23,735 nucleotides of DNA. Origin: a virus. Position 1 is the stretch's first letter. The number at the start of each line of letters is the position of its first letter. Shown here piece by piece: positions 12,545-20,241 of the stretch. The stretch lies in IMG/VR virus record IMGVR_UViG_3300037117_000083, positions 1-23,735 of that record; one strand, 5' to 3'. Below the pieces are notes generated by a model, which ran no database searches, had not been told where the DNA came from, and worked only from the letters and a program-made list of their open reading frames with translations. Made by a program: the position numbers and the translations under genes.

Positions 12545-15500
12545 TCAACGCCGCGGCTGGTGCCCTCTCTTGATGATCGTCGCCACCATGTCGGGCGTGA
12601 TCACCATGGCAGTCGCGCCCTTGGCGAGCCGCATCACGGCGGCGTCGGCCAGGTTCGGGCTCTTCATGCCGTTCGGCTTCTTGTTTATGAGGATCTTGCC
12701 GGCGCCGTTGATGCTGTAGGTCGGCTGGCTGAGCTCGGAGACGAGGGCGAGGTAGTGCGGGCACGAGCTGCTGATCGAGACGATCTCGTCGGGGTTGCAG
12801 CGCACGCCGTCGGTGACCCACTTGAAGGTCTTCTGCACGCGCCGGCGCAGCGACCACCAGGCCTGCGCCTTGCGGTTGGCGAAGTAGTCCTGGTTGGTGC
12901 GCCCGGCGTCGCCGTCCGAGCCGATCGTGCCCTCGACGGTGCCCTCGGGGTCGAGGACGCCGTCGGAACCGCGGAAGATGTCGACCTGCAGGGCACGCAC
13001 CCCGCTGGCCACGCGCTGCTGGTTGATCATGCGGGCGTCGCCGCGCACGCCGGCGCCCAACCCGTCGCCGTCGTAGCGGAATCCCGGGTAGCCGAGATCG
13101 TCGCAGACCTTGAAGGCGCTCTGCGTGGTGGCATAGAGGTCGGCGCCCTTGCCGCTCCACTGGTCGAGGTAGTCGACCTCGATGCCGGTGGTGCCACAGA
13201 GCGCGTTCTTGTCGACGCCCTCGTCGGCCACGTCGAGCGCGAGGCCCTTGGCGCCGGTCTTCGCGATGCCGAGCTTCTGGCGGGCATCGACGCAGGCGCG
13301 TATCCAGGCGCCCGGGATGACGATGCCGTGGACCGACGCCGAGTAGTCGCGGTCGACCTCCTGGGCGATGGTGACCGGGTCGAGGCCCTTGCCGCCCTCG
13401 TCCTCGCCGGCGCCGAGCAGGCGGTACCACTCATCGTCTTTTCTCGGGTCGCTATTGTGTGTGACGATGCAGTCGTCCGTCAGGTAGAGGCCATCGCTGG
13501 CCTGGACCTTGAGGCATTGGCATTCCTTGATGCCGACAATCTCAATCCCGGTGATGCTGCGCCTGACTGGATACTTGGCTGCCGGCTTGAAGGCTTGCGC
13601 CTTTCTCGTCAAACGGAAAGGAACGACGCCATCAGGCAGCCGAATGCTGACCAAGTATGATTCGCGGACCTTGCAGATGCGGCCGCCCGGGAACATGCGG
13701 GTCGCGGGCTGCTTGATCTTATGCAACTTCGCCGTCCCTCCCAGCGAACGAGCGACGAACATGACGTCTTCGGCCAACCGCAGGGATGTCGTCGCATGAC
13801 GCGCCGCACCTGGATCAGTTCTGGAGACCGACCCATCCGTGTCCAAAAGGCCCCGCAACAAGTCGACCCGATCATCGATCGACGATGCGGTCTTGTAAAT
13901 CTCCGGAATGAATTTCGTGTGAGACTCGCTGCCGCTAAGGCCCAGGGACCGAATTGCCGCATTGACCGGATTGTGAAGCCCGCGCCCCTTGGGGCCGCCG
14001 CGACGAGATGCATCTGCGGCCACGCGGTACTGGATGCCGCGCACCCACTTCATGATGCATCCGCTCGGGAGCCTTTCATTGACATGGTCGATGATCTCCG
14101 CGTCGCCGACCGTCAAATAATGCGCGGTATTCGATTTGGTCGGCAAGCTGCCGTCGCCCAACAGGCAGCCGAGAACATAAGGATGAAGAGGCAAATCGAT
14201 GACCGTGAACGAAACCGGTTGAGTCATCGGCACCTGATATCGATGAGTGCGAAATCCGCGGACATCTTTCCGGATGTAGTCTTTCATGATCTCCGAAAGC
14301 GGCAGCGTATGGCGAATGTGCCGCCTCGATGCCCGCTGATCGCCGGCCTTCACCACGGTCCACAAATGATCGGCACACGTCTCTGTGCTGGCCCCGTCGC
14401 TGAATGTAACGCGATGCACCTCTTTTTTCCCTTGCGGGAAAACGCCGACGACTTTCGTTGGCTTTCCATTCGCACCGAAGATCGAATCGCCCGTGCTGAT
14501 CTGACCCATCAAGCGCCATCCCGTCGGGGTCAAGATTTTTGCGTCGAGCGGCTGAGCCCGCCAGTCGAACACGAAAACGTCGATCTTGCCCTCGTGGCGC
14601 TTCTTGGCGAACGGGTTGTTCATGCCGTTGACGCTGCTCATGTCGATGCGGCAGTTGGTGGTCTGCGAGAGCGACATGTCGATGAGCTCTGGGCGCTCGA
14701 GGTGGGCGGAGTTATGAGTCACGATGAAGTTGTCTGTCAGATATAGCCCATCTGGAGCGCCGACCGTGATGCATCGGACCGGTTTCCTGCCAATGTGTTC
14801 CACTGAGACAATAGTTCTCGTCAGCGGATGCTTGCGCGGCTTTAACTTTTCCAGCTTCCGCCGCAACCGGAATGGGACCATCCCGGCGGGGAGCGCGATC
14901 TGGATCGCATACTGATCTCGGTGTCCGCGCCGGTCAGGCTTGACGTTGAGATATGCGAGGCCACCGAGGGATTGCACCAGAAATCGGACATCGGCTGCAA
15001 GCCGCACCGATGATGTGAAGAAAGCAGCGTATCCATCTGAAGCTGAGCCATCTGTATCCATCAATCCCTGCAGCAAGCTGAGACGATCCGAGGTCTTCGC
15101 CAGCTTATAACGGTCTGGCACCAATTTGCCGGGACCAGTCGAGCCTGCGATGCCTGCTGCGATCACAGCCAGTTTGGCTCTGCTCATCGGATATGCGCCG
15201 CCAGCCACTCGGCCCCGCCGCCCAAGAGCGTCGACGATATTGTAAGTATATCTCCCATCGAACGCTCCGATGATCACGCCCTTGGGCAACAAGCAGCGCA
15301 CATTCTCGATGATCTCCTTGTCTGCTGAAGTCACGCGCACGGTGCCGCTATTCAAAGCTCCGTCTCCGAGCAGAACGCCAACGATATAAGGGTCCAGAGG
15401 AAGTTCTTCCGCGTAGGCTGGCCGAGATGGCCTAAACTCCACGGGCTCGCAAACTGGAATGCGATAACGATATTGAATCTGTCCTCCTGGGGATTCGTAA

Positions 15501-16366
15501 GAGAGCCTATCAATGAGCTCATGCGTTCGTAGCGTCATCTTTTTCCGAGGGAACCCCAACACATGCTCGACTGTCCAGAGATGATTCGAGCTGCATTCCG
15601 TGCTGGTTCCGTCTCGGAAAGTTACTCGGAAGACATCATGAACGCCACATTCGTTGACATGAGTCACTCGCCGCGAATGACCATCTCTTCCGATTACCCA
15701 GGAGCCGGGCCGCATGTCGGCCATCTCGCTTAAGCCGAATGGAGTGACAATCTTGGCATCCAACGGCTGTGCCTCGTCCACAAGGTAGATCGCCTCGCGG
15801 TCGCCGCGGCCGATCTGGTCGCCGGCCTCGCCGGTGAGGAGCGAGTCGGTGTCGGGGAACCGCAGCCGCATGAACGGCGCGTCGCGCCACTCGACCCACC
15901 CGGCGCGGAACTCCTCCGGCAGGTGCTTCATGAACATGCGCGCCTTTGGCAGCAGCGGCTTCATGGTGCCGATCTTGTCGACCAGGTCCTCCTTGCGCGA
16001 GCCGCAGCCCACGGCCATGCCGTCGTAGAGGATGCAGAGCGTGCAGGCGGTCGCCATCGCGAGCCAGGAGATGCCCATGTCGCGGGACTTCTCGCAGAGG
16101 CCGGGCGTCTGCGAGCGCCAGTGCTTGATGAGCCACTCGACCCACTCGCGCTGGCGGTCGAAGAGGATGAACGGGACGAGGGTGGGCAGGTTGCGCTCGA
16201 CGTTGCGCGGGTCCCAGGTCACGCCCCAGTCGTTGATGAAGTCGGCGACGTGCTCGCGGTAGTAGGCCCTGAGCTCCGGCAGGCATCCCGGGTTCTCGCG
16301 GATGGCCGCGAGCGCGGCGAGGCGGCCCTTGAGGACGTCGGAGTAGTTCGGGTTCTTCCAATCCAT
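12545..16366 (-). CDS. Terminase large subunit precursor with two inteins
   Basis: 1273 aa as translated and 551 aa after removal of both inteins, a normal TerL length. TerL pumps DNA into the head through the portal and cuts it. The start is ATG 16366, which overlaps the upstream stop (TGATG); the 45 codons open upstream are shadow. Exteins: residues 1-198 hold the ATPase N-part with CEKSRDMGISWLAM (a Walker A-like loop) and the Walker B EAIYLVDE. Residues 553-603 hold SAHLERPELIDMSLSQTTN, then MSSVNGMNNPFAKKRH (coupling motif) and FDWR. Residues 972-1273 continue with SDPRKDDEWY and the RNase H-like nuclease with Asp in ALDVADEGVD, YDGDGLGAG and NLADAAVM. Both inteins sit at conserved ATPase-region motifs, so splicing should be needed for packaging. 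Confidence 0.92.
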   Translation of the reverse strand: MDWKNPNYSDVLKGRLAALAAIRENPGCLPELRAYYREHVADFINDWGVTWDPRNVERNLPTLVPFILFDRQREWVEWLIKHWRSQTPGLCEKSRDMGISWLAMATACTLCILYDGMAVGCGSRKEDLVDKIGTMKPLLPKARMFMKHLPEEFRAGWVEWRDAPFMRLRFPDTDSLLTGEAGDQIGRGDREAIYLVDEAQPLDAKIVTPFGLSEMADMRPGSWVIGRDGHSRRVTHVNECGVHDVFRVTFRDGTSTECSSNHLWTVEHVLGFPRKKMTLRTHELIDRLSYESPGGQIQYRYRIPVCEPVEFRPSRPAYAEELPLDPYIVGVLLGDGALNSGTVRVTSADKEIIENVRCLLPKGVIIGAFDGRYTYNIVDALGRRGRVAGGAYPMSRAKLAVIAAGIAGSTGPGKLVPDRYKLAKTSDRLSLLQGLMDTDGSASDGYAAFFTSSVRLAADVRFLVQSLGGLAYLNVKPDRRGHRDQYAIQIALPAGMVPFRLRRKLEKLKPRKHPLTRTIVSVEHIGRKPVRCITVGAPDGLYLTDNFIVTHNSAHLERPELIDMSLSQTTNCRIDMSSVNGMNNPFAKKRHEGKIDVFVFDWRAQPLDAKILTPTGWRLMGQISTGDSIFGANGKPTKVVGVFPQGKKEVHRVTFSDGASTETCADHLWTVVKAGDQRASRRHIRHTLPLSEIMKDYIRKDVRGFRTHRYQVPMTQPVSFTVIDLPLHPYVLGCLLGDGSLPTKSNTAHYLTVGDAEIIDHVNERLPSGCIMKWVRGIQYRVAADASRRGGPKGRGLHNPVNAAIRSLGLSGSESHTKFIPEIYKTASSIDDRVDLLRGLLDTDGSVSRTDPGAARHATTSLRLAEDVMFVARSLGGTAKLHKIKQPATRMFPGGRICKVRESYLVSIRLPDGVVPFRLTRKAQAFKPAAKYPVRRSITGIEIVGIKECQCLKVQASDGLYLTDDCIVTHNSDPRKDDEWYRLLGAGEDEGGKGLDPVTIAQEVDRDYSASVHGIVIPGAWIRACVDARQKLGIAKTGAKGLALDVADEGVDKNALCGTTGIEVDYLDQWSGKGADLYATTQSAFKVCDDLGYPGFRYDGDGLGAGVRGDARMINQQRVASGVRALQVDIFRGSDGVLDPEGTVEGTIGSDGDAGRTNQDYFANRKAQAWWSLRRRVQKTFKWVTDGVRCNPDEIVSISSSCPHYLALVSELSQPTYSINGAGKILINKKPNGMKSPNLADAAVMRLAKGATAMVITPDMVATIIKRGHQPRR
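13454..14557 (-). mobile_element. TerL intein 2, class 3 type with LAGLIDADG endonuclease (368 aa)
   Basis: It is inserted between FDWR and SDPRKDD, 51 extein residues after intein 1. It starts AQPLDAKILTP and ends LYLTDDCIVTHN before Ser+1. The class 3 triplet is Trp66 (ADHLWTVV), Cys348 (ECQCLKVQ) and Thr366. The endonuclease motifs are PYVLGCLLGDGSL (Asp135) and LLRGLLDTDGSVS (Asp241). Its first eight residues are identical to intein 1, and block order and spacing match, so the two are paralogues. They have diverged widely between motifs, which argues against a very recent duplication. Confidence 0.9.
14711..15772 (-). mobile_element. TerL intein 1, class 3 type with LAGLIDADG endonuclease (354 aa)
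   Basis: It is inserted straight after the Walker B Asp-Glu, leaving VDE | SAHLERP. It begins with Ala (AQPLDAKIVTP) and not Cys or Ser. It has block B SSNHLWTVE with Trp66, a late Cys334 (PVRCITVG), and ends LYLTDNFIVTHN with Thr352 and His-Asn, followed by Ser+1. Ala1 with this Trp/Cys/Thr triplet is the hallmark of class 3 inteins. The endonuclease motifs PYIVGVLLGDGAL (Asp137) and LLQGLMDTDGSAS (Asp241) both keep their acids, so it may be active. The DNA is lower in GC than the exteins. The junctions were checked codon by codon. Confidence 0.9.
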
Positions 16367-17016
16367 CAATCGAGCGGCGCCGCAAGCTCCCCGGTCCCCG
16401 CCCGCTCGCGCCGGCGCTCGAGGACGGTGCGCAGCGCCTCCTGGATGAGGCGACTGGCGTCCTGCTTGAGGATGCCGGAGCGCCCGTAATAAGAATCCCA
16501 ATTATCGATCCGCGCATCGGCCTCCGCCATGACCTCGCGCGCGAGGCGCTCCTGGTGGACGGCCGCGCGCTCCTGGATGGTGGCGACGACCTTGGGCGAG
16601 ACGACGCCGACGGTGGCTGTGACGGGGAACGTGATCTGCTGTCGGTCCTCGGGGCCGCGCTCGACCCGGACGAATCCCTTGCCGGCCAGGGATCTGAGGA
16701 CCTGGCGTTCGGCCGACCTCATGACATGGCTCACGAATTCGTCGCCCCCTATGTCCGCCGCGGCGGTCATTACCTTCTGGACGATCGCGATGCGCTCCAT
16801 GGCCACCATCTCGGAGCACTCGGGGCACGGGTATTCGCGGAACTGCTGCTCGACCAGCGGCTCGATGGCGCCATTCGCCATCATCCCAAATGAGACCACT
16901 CTTCGGTACACGGCGAACCGCACGGTGCGGCAGCCTGCATCTTCGGGCTGGGCAATGCGCATGCTCGGTACCGCGCCACCACTTCTTTCCGACAAGAACT
17001 CTCGCTCGTCGACCAT
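16366..17016 (-). CDS. Phage protein preceding TerL, unknown function (216 aa)
   Basis: The start ATG 17016 overlaps the upstream stop (ATGA), and the end overlaps the TerL start. Residues about 60-70 have CPECSEM, half of a zinc knuckle. The middle is helical (RSAERQVLRSLAGKGFVRVE). The C-terminal part has a long charged helix, TIQERAAVHQERLAREVMAE, and ALRTVLERRRERAG. The helical, oligomer-like character and the place directly before TerL would suit a packaging factor. A separate small-terminase-like gene lies further upstream, so the role is open. Confidence 0.6.
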   Translation of the reverse strand: MVDEREFLSERSGGAVPSMRIAQPEDAGCRTVRFAVYRRVVSFGMMANGAIEPLVEQQFREYPCPECSEMVAMERIAIVQKVMTAAADIGGDEFVSHVMRSAERQVLRSLAGKGFVRVERGPEDRQQITFPVTATVGVVSPKVVATIQERAAVHQERLAREVMAEADARIDNWDSYYGRSGILKQDASRLIQEALRTVLERRRERAGTGELAAPLD

Positions 17017-17750
17017 CAGCCGGGCCTCAGGTCGGCCCTGATCTTCATCCACAGGATGCCGAGCATGTTCCGGCCTTGGCGCCCTGGGCCCCATCCCCAG
17101 AAGTCGTCGCGCCATGAGTCCTCGACGATCTCGCGGCAGCCGGTCTCGAGCAGCTTGCGGCGCACGTACTCGTGCTGCGAGGCCTTGGCGCGAAGGATCG
17201 CCTCCATGATGGTGGTGCGGAAATTCCCCCAGTCGGCACGCCGGTGTAAGTCCAGCTGCTCAGCGAGCTTGAATGCCTCGTGGGCCGAGATGGCGCTCTG
17301 GATGGCCAGGCGCGCGCCCTCGTGGCCGGGGAACTTCTCCCAGTGGTAGGCGTGCTCGGAGGTGTCGAAGCGCAGGCCGCGCCACTGGATCGAGAACGCC
17401 GAGAAGTTCGAGAGCGGGTAGAACTCGCGCTCGTAGATGAAGACCTGGGTGGCGCTGTTCGGCGGCGGCGCCGGCACGACGAGCCGCGCACGATCGAACT
17501 CGGCTGCGCCAGCCTCCGGTGGATCGAGTGGATCGAGGCGGTTAAAATGCTCGATCATGTCGGCCGTGACCATCATCGACCCAGGATGGTTGAAGAAATC
17601 GAGCCGGTAGAAGCCGTCGGCCAGCTCTGGCGCCCAGCGGATTTCGCCGCCTTGACCGAGATAGGATGCGCCCTCTGATGCCCAGCATTGGTGCTTGTTC
17701 TTGGGCGGCCTGACGAGCCGCACGCAATCGCCGACCTTGAATTCCGTCAT
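17016..17750 (-). CDS. NADAR-domain protein (YbiA-like) with an N-terminal SH3-like segment
   Basis: ATG 17750 has AGGAG 9 bp upstream and overlaps the preceding stop. Residues 1-65 (FKVGDCVRLVRPPKNKHQCW then DGFYRLDFFNHPGSMMVTAD) look like a small beta-barrel. Residues about 100-244 match NADAR: YEREFYPLSNFSAFSIQWRG, TSEHAYHWEKFPG, then NFRTTIMEAILRAKASQHE, IVEDSWRDDFWGWG and GRNMLGILWMKIR. NADAR proteins are N-glycosidases that act on nucleotide-derived or ADP-ribose-linked compounds. In phages they are thought to work in NAD or ADP-ribose metabolism, including conflict with host defences. The position inside the packaging block probably reflects an accessory insertion. Confidence 0.88.
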   Translation of the reverse strand: MTEFKVGDCVRLVRPPKNKHQCWASEGASYLGQGGEIRWAPELADGFYRLDFFNHPGSMMVTADMIEHFNRLDPLDPPEAGAAEFDRARLVVPAPPPNSATQVFIYEREFYPLSNFSAFSIQWRGLRFDTSEHAYHWEKFPGHEGARLAIQSAISAHEAFKLAEQLDLHRRADWGNFRTTIMEAILRAKASQHEYVRRKLLETGCREIVEDSWRDDFWGWGPGRQGRNMLGILWMKIRADLRPG

Positions 17751-18028
17751 TGCCTCAATCTCCTGCGCGAGAAATTTTCTCGTGGAGCGCATAATGCGCT
17801 CGCCACGTCGCGGCCAGCGCCGCCTCTTGTTTCGTCCAAAATCCTCGGGTCGTTGATGTCGATGACGTTCCCGTCCGTGATCGGCACGTCCCAGAGCCAC
17901 GAGAGCGCGGCCAGCACCGTGCGCTCGGCCCGCGGGCATGTGCAATGCGGCCTGTCGCGCCTGCACTCAGCCAAAAACTCCTGGCATTTCAATAGGTGTG
18001 CGCGAGCATTTTCCAGTTCGGACATCAT
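17747..18028 (-). CDS. Small phage protein sharing a 40-bp segment with the next gene upstream (93 aa)
   Basis: ATG 18028 overlaps the upstream stop, and the end overlaps the NADAR gene start (ATGA). Residues 1-35 are helical with CRRDRPHCTCPRAE, a Cys/His cluster. Residues about 48-60 are PITDGNVIDINDP, identical to a stretch in the small-terminase-like protein just upstream. The basic tail is unremarkable. The function is unknown. The shared peptide suggests a common binding partner or a local duplication. Confidence 0.55.
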   Translation of the reverse strand: MMSELENARAHLLKCQEFLAECRRDRPHCTCPRAERTVLAALSWLWDVPITDGNVIDINDPRILDETRGGAGRDVASALCAPRENFSRRRLRQ

Positions 18029-18120
18029 CGCCCCGCCTTGCTGGCCGACACGATGCGCGCGTAGACCCTCGAGGCCGCGATCGGGTCGTTGATGTCGATG
18101 ACGTTCCCGTCCGTGATCGG
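17845..18120 (-). repeat. Pair of perfect 40-bp direct repeats in two adjacent genes
   Basis: Positions 17845-17884 and 18081-18120 are identical over 40 bp. Both copies are read in the frame that gives PITDGNVIDINDP, one in the 93-aa gene and one in the small-terminase-like gene. The repeat unit is 236 bp apart. Confidence 0.85.
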
Positions 18121-18519
18121 CCGGACCGGCCGCTCCTCTGGCACCGGGCCCATCAGCACCGCCCGGTATTTCGGGCTCTGGAAGTCGGCGGCCTTGTCCA
18201 CGATCTTGGACGCCAGCTCGACCCAGGCCCGGAACTCGCCCCAGTTCGCGTTCGGGTTCTCGCGCTGGCCGGGCGCCGACGGCTGGTGGAAGGCCGCCGC
18301 CCCGATGGCGATCTCGGCCAGTTCGCACAGCCGGTCCTTCATGAGGACGCGCTGCATCGGGGCTGGCGCGCCCGCCGGCGCGGGGTTGGTCAGGGGCTTG
18401 CCCATCGAGGCCGCGATCTCGGCCGCGAGCCTGGTGCGCTCCTGGGCCTCGGTGGTGGCCTTGTTCAAGCCGCCCGGCCGGCGCCCACCGCGCCGTTCTC
18501 CTGGTTTCGATCCTGGCAT
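18025..18519 (-). CDS. Small-terminase-like DNA-packaging protein (164 aa)
   Basis: The start is taken at ATG 18519, where MPGSKPGERRGGRRPGGLNK begins. This basic GERRGGRxxGxxNKAT signature is typical of phage proteins annotated as small terminase-like or DUF5681. A helical region follows (RTRLAAEIAASMG; QRVLMKDRLCELAEIAIGAA; NWGEFRAWVELASKIVDKAA). TerS binds the packaging site and stimulates TerL; the order TerS-like then TerL fits. Near the end lies PITDGNVIDINDP, shared with the next gene. A longer start at 18585 is possible but the extra residues look non-coding. Confidence 0.55.
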   Translation of the reverse strand: MPGSKPGERRGGRRPGGLNKATTEAQERTRLAAEIAASMGKPLTNPAPAGAPAPMQRVLMKDRLCELAEIAIGAAAFHQPSAPGQRENPNANWGEFRAWVELASKIVDKAADFQSPKYRAVLMGPVPEERPVRPITDGNVIDINDPIAASRVYARIVSASKAGR

Positions 18520-18550
18520 GGTCGGATTCGTGGCTATTTTTCCGCTGTTG

Positions 18551-18754
18551 TCAAATCGAGGTCGTGCGCAACTTGGGGCCGCCACCGTACTGGTGGTTAT
18601 CGTCGATGCACTCCGCGATCTTCTCGGCCGCGTCGGCGATGCGCTTGAGGCTGATGGCGCAGGACAAGAGGGCGATGGTGTCTATGTCGGCCAGCGTGTC
18701 TGCGTCGGCCTTGATGTTCGGCTCGAGGCGACTGTCAGTATGGATCGTCTTCAT
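18551..18754 (-). CDS. Small phage protein (67 aa)
   Basis: ATG 18754 overlaps the stop of the RNase H-like gene (ATGA); the longer frame upstream is shadow. The sequence is MKTIHTDSRLEPNIKADADT, LADIDTIALLSCAISLKRIA, then DAAEKIAECIDDNHQYGGGP: a single long amphipathic helix with a short basic tail. It looks like a small coiled-coil or helix-bundle protein. The family is not recognised. Confidence 0.55.
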   Translation of the reverse strand: MKTIHTDSRLEPNIKADADTLADIDTIALLSCAISLKRIADAAEKIAECIDDNHQYGGGPKLRTTSI

Positions 18755-19365
18755 GCTTGCGGCTCCTGGGGCTCGGGTGACGGCGGCGGCCGCCTGAGCC
18801 CGTACTGCGGCAGCGAGAACCCGCCGCGCGACCATGCGGGGTCGAGGCGGCCGAAGATGCGCTTGCGCTCGGCCTTCATGATCTCGCGGGAGTGGCGGTC
18901 GACGGCGTGGATGGTGCGGGCGCGCAGGCTGATGCGCCGCTTGTCGAGGGTGGGGTGCCCGTCGGCCAGGATGACCTCGAGGATGATGCCGTGGTCATGG
19001 GCGAGCCGCAGGATCGGGATGCCGAGGAGGGGCAGCACCGGCGGCAACCCCCTGCGCTCGCGCAGCCTGGCCCCCCTGCTGGGGCGGCCCATCAGCTTGT
19101 TGTGGGCGTTCGAGGAGTCGGTGACGAGCAGGACCGACTGGCCGGTGGCGACGTGGCCCGCCTCGATGGCCCAGGCGAACGCGTTGGTGAGCGCGGTCAT
19201 CTCGGCGGAGTTGGAGGAGGAGGCGTAGAACCAGCCGCCCGGGGCGGTCTCGGTCCGCGGCATCGATCCCGGAACGATGGCGGCCGCGGCCCACCCGGCC
19301 ACCCGGGTGCGCGGGCAGTGGCTCGCGTCGGCGATGATGGTGGTTCGGCCGGCGGGGTCGGTCAT
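18751..19365 (-). CDS. RNase H-like protein (204 aa)
   Basis: ATG 19365. The N-terminal 90 residues have the order of an RNase H fold. Asp13 lies in TTIIADASH on strand 1. VAGWAAAAIV and GGWFYASSSN form the hairpin. Glu55 in NSAEMTALTNAFAWAI lies on helix A, and Asp83 in SVLLVTDSS on strand 4. A fourth acidic or His residue may lie in ILEVILADGH. Such proteins cut RNA in RNA-DNA hybrids, and phages use them in primer removal or resolvase-type steps. The C-terminal part is basic and ends with SLPQYGLRRPPP, a tail also found in the portal. Confidence 0.75.
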   Translation of the reverse strand: MTDPAGRTTIIADASHCPRTRVAGWAAAAIVPGSMPRTETAPGGWFYASSSNSAEMTALTNAFAWAIEAGHVATGQSVLLVTDSSNAHNKLMGRPSRGARLRERRGLPPVLPLLGIPILRLAHDHGIILEVILADGHPTLDKRRISLRARTIHAVDRHSREIMKAERKRIFGRLDPAWSRGGFSLPQYGLRRPPPSPEPQEPQA

Positions 19366-19426
19366 GGGCGGCGCCCCATAGGCCTTGAACGGACCATGCT
19401 TATCCGGACGGCTCTATATCTTGTGT

Positions 19427-20029
19427 TCATGGCATTGGCAGTAATTGTTGAATGTAAGGCACATAGAGCGGGTGACGCGGGTGGCCAGAGCGCGTTAGCC
19501 CAAGCTGAAACTGCTTTTCGCCCAGCCATCCGCGCACTTCCTCGGTGTGAAACTCGAACCCTTCCGCATTACCTCCCCAAGCGCATACGATCAGGCCAGC
19601 GCCGGGGACCATTTCCTCAATACACTCCTGATTTTGCCAGCCGATAATGTCCGCGCCAGCCGCCTTGGCTGCGAATAGGTCGTGCGGGCTTGTCGCCCGG
19701 TAGGCAAATAAGTTGACGACCTCCATACGCTCATAGCGCCAGAGCTTGGCAAAGCCGACGCACTTTCGGATAGTGGCATCATCGGTCTCGCCATCCGCGT
19801 TTGAGGGGTTGAGCATGACGAAAAGGACACTTAGGGGGCCGCCAAGCTCTGCGCCCGTGCCGTCTTTCGCTCCCAACCATCGCCAATGCTTTGGATCGTG
19901 TGTGCCGCGCCATTCGCGCCAAAGCTTGTAGCGGTATCTGCGGTCCGCTGAAATGTGGGCACCTTGCGCAATGTACTTTTCTGGACGTGTGATGCCGATG
20001 ATCCCGCCGAATATCTCGCTGCTGGTCAT
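19427..20029 (-). CDS. DUF1643 family protein (200 aa)
   Basis: ATG 20029 has GGAGG just upstream and overlaps the preceding stop. The core has LFVMLNPSNADGETDDATIR, then FAKLWRYERMEVVNLFAYRA and TSPHDLF, the DUF1643 signature (MLNPS.AD....D.T....). LIVCAWGGNAE follows. Family members are widespread in phages and bacteria with no agreed biochemical role. The DNA is lower in GC than its neighbours, which suggests a separate origin. About 60 bp after its end show nothing clear. Confidence 0.8.
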   Translation of the reverse strand: MTSSEIFGGIIGITRPEKYIAQGAHISADRRYRYKLWREWRGTHDPKHWRWLGAKDGTGAELGGPLSVLFVMLNPSNADGETDDATIRKCVGFAKLWRYERMEVVNLFAYRATSPHDLFAAKAAGADIIGWQNQECIEEMVPGAGLIVCAWGGNAEGFEFHTEEVRGWLGEKQFQLGLTRSGHPRHPLYVPYIQQLLPMP

Positions 20030-20241
20030 GACGGCCTCCCTGGACAGAGCGGCGTGCCCTCGCACTCGATGCGCCTGCCGCCCGCGGTCTCGAACTCGGA
20101 CCAGTGCTCGCCGCCCTCGTGGCGGCCGATCTTGCGGATGCCGCAGCGCAGGCAGGCCCGGATGGTGTGGCGCTCGTCGGGGCGATCGGGCTCACCCCAG
20201 GCATGGTGAGGTCCTTTCCGGATCTTATTTTTCTCGCGCAT
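20026..20241 (-). CDS. Small zinc-binding-like phage protein (71 aa)
   Basis: ATG 20241 begins MREKNKIRKGPHHAWGEPDR, then ACLRCGIRKIGRHEGGEHWS, with a late CEGTPLC. The CLRC and C....C pairs plus His residues look like a small zinc module. The frame is open upstream to 20703, so this could be the C-terminal part of a longer ORF, but the upstream stretch from about 20250 to 20530 is poor coding sequence. It overlaps the next gene by 4 bp. Confidence 0.55.
   Translation of the reverse strand: MREKNKIRKGPHHAWGEPDRPDERHTIRACLRCGIRKIGRHEGGEHWSEFETAGGRRIECEGTPLCPGRPS

Noticed and set aside
12542-13660. Plus-strand open frame of 372 codons opposite the terminase
   Set aside because: A shadow frame rich in Ala/Val/Asp/Arg that crosses an intein junction on the other strand with no domain of its own.
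12545-16501. Terminase start at 16501
   Set aside because: The extra 45 residues are Arg/Pro/Gly-rich shadow of the upstream gene; ATG 16366 overlaps the upstream stop and begins a normal terminase N-terminus.
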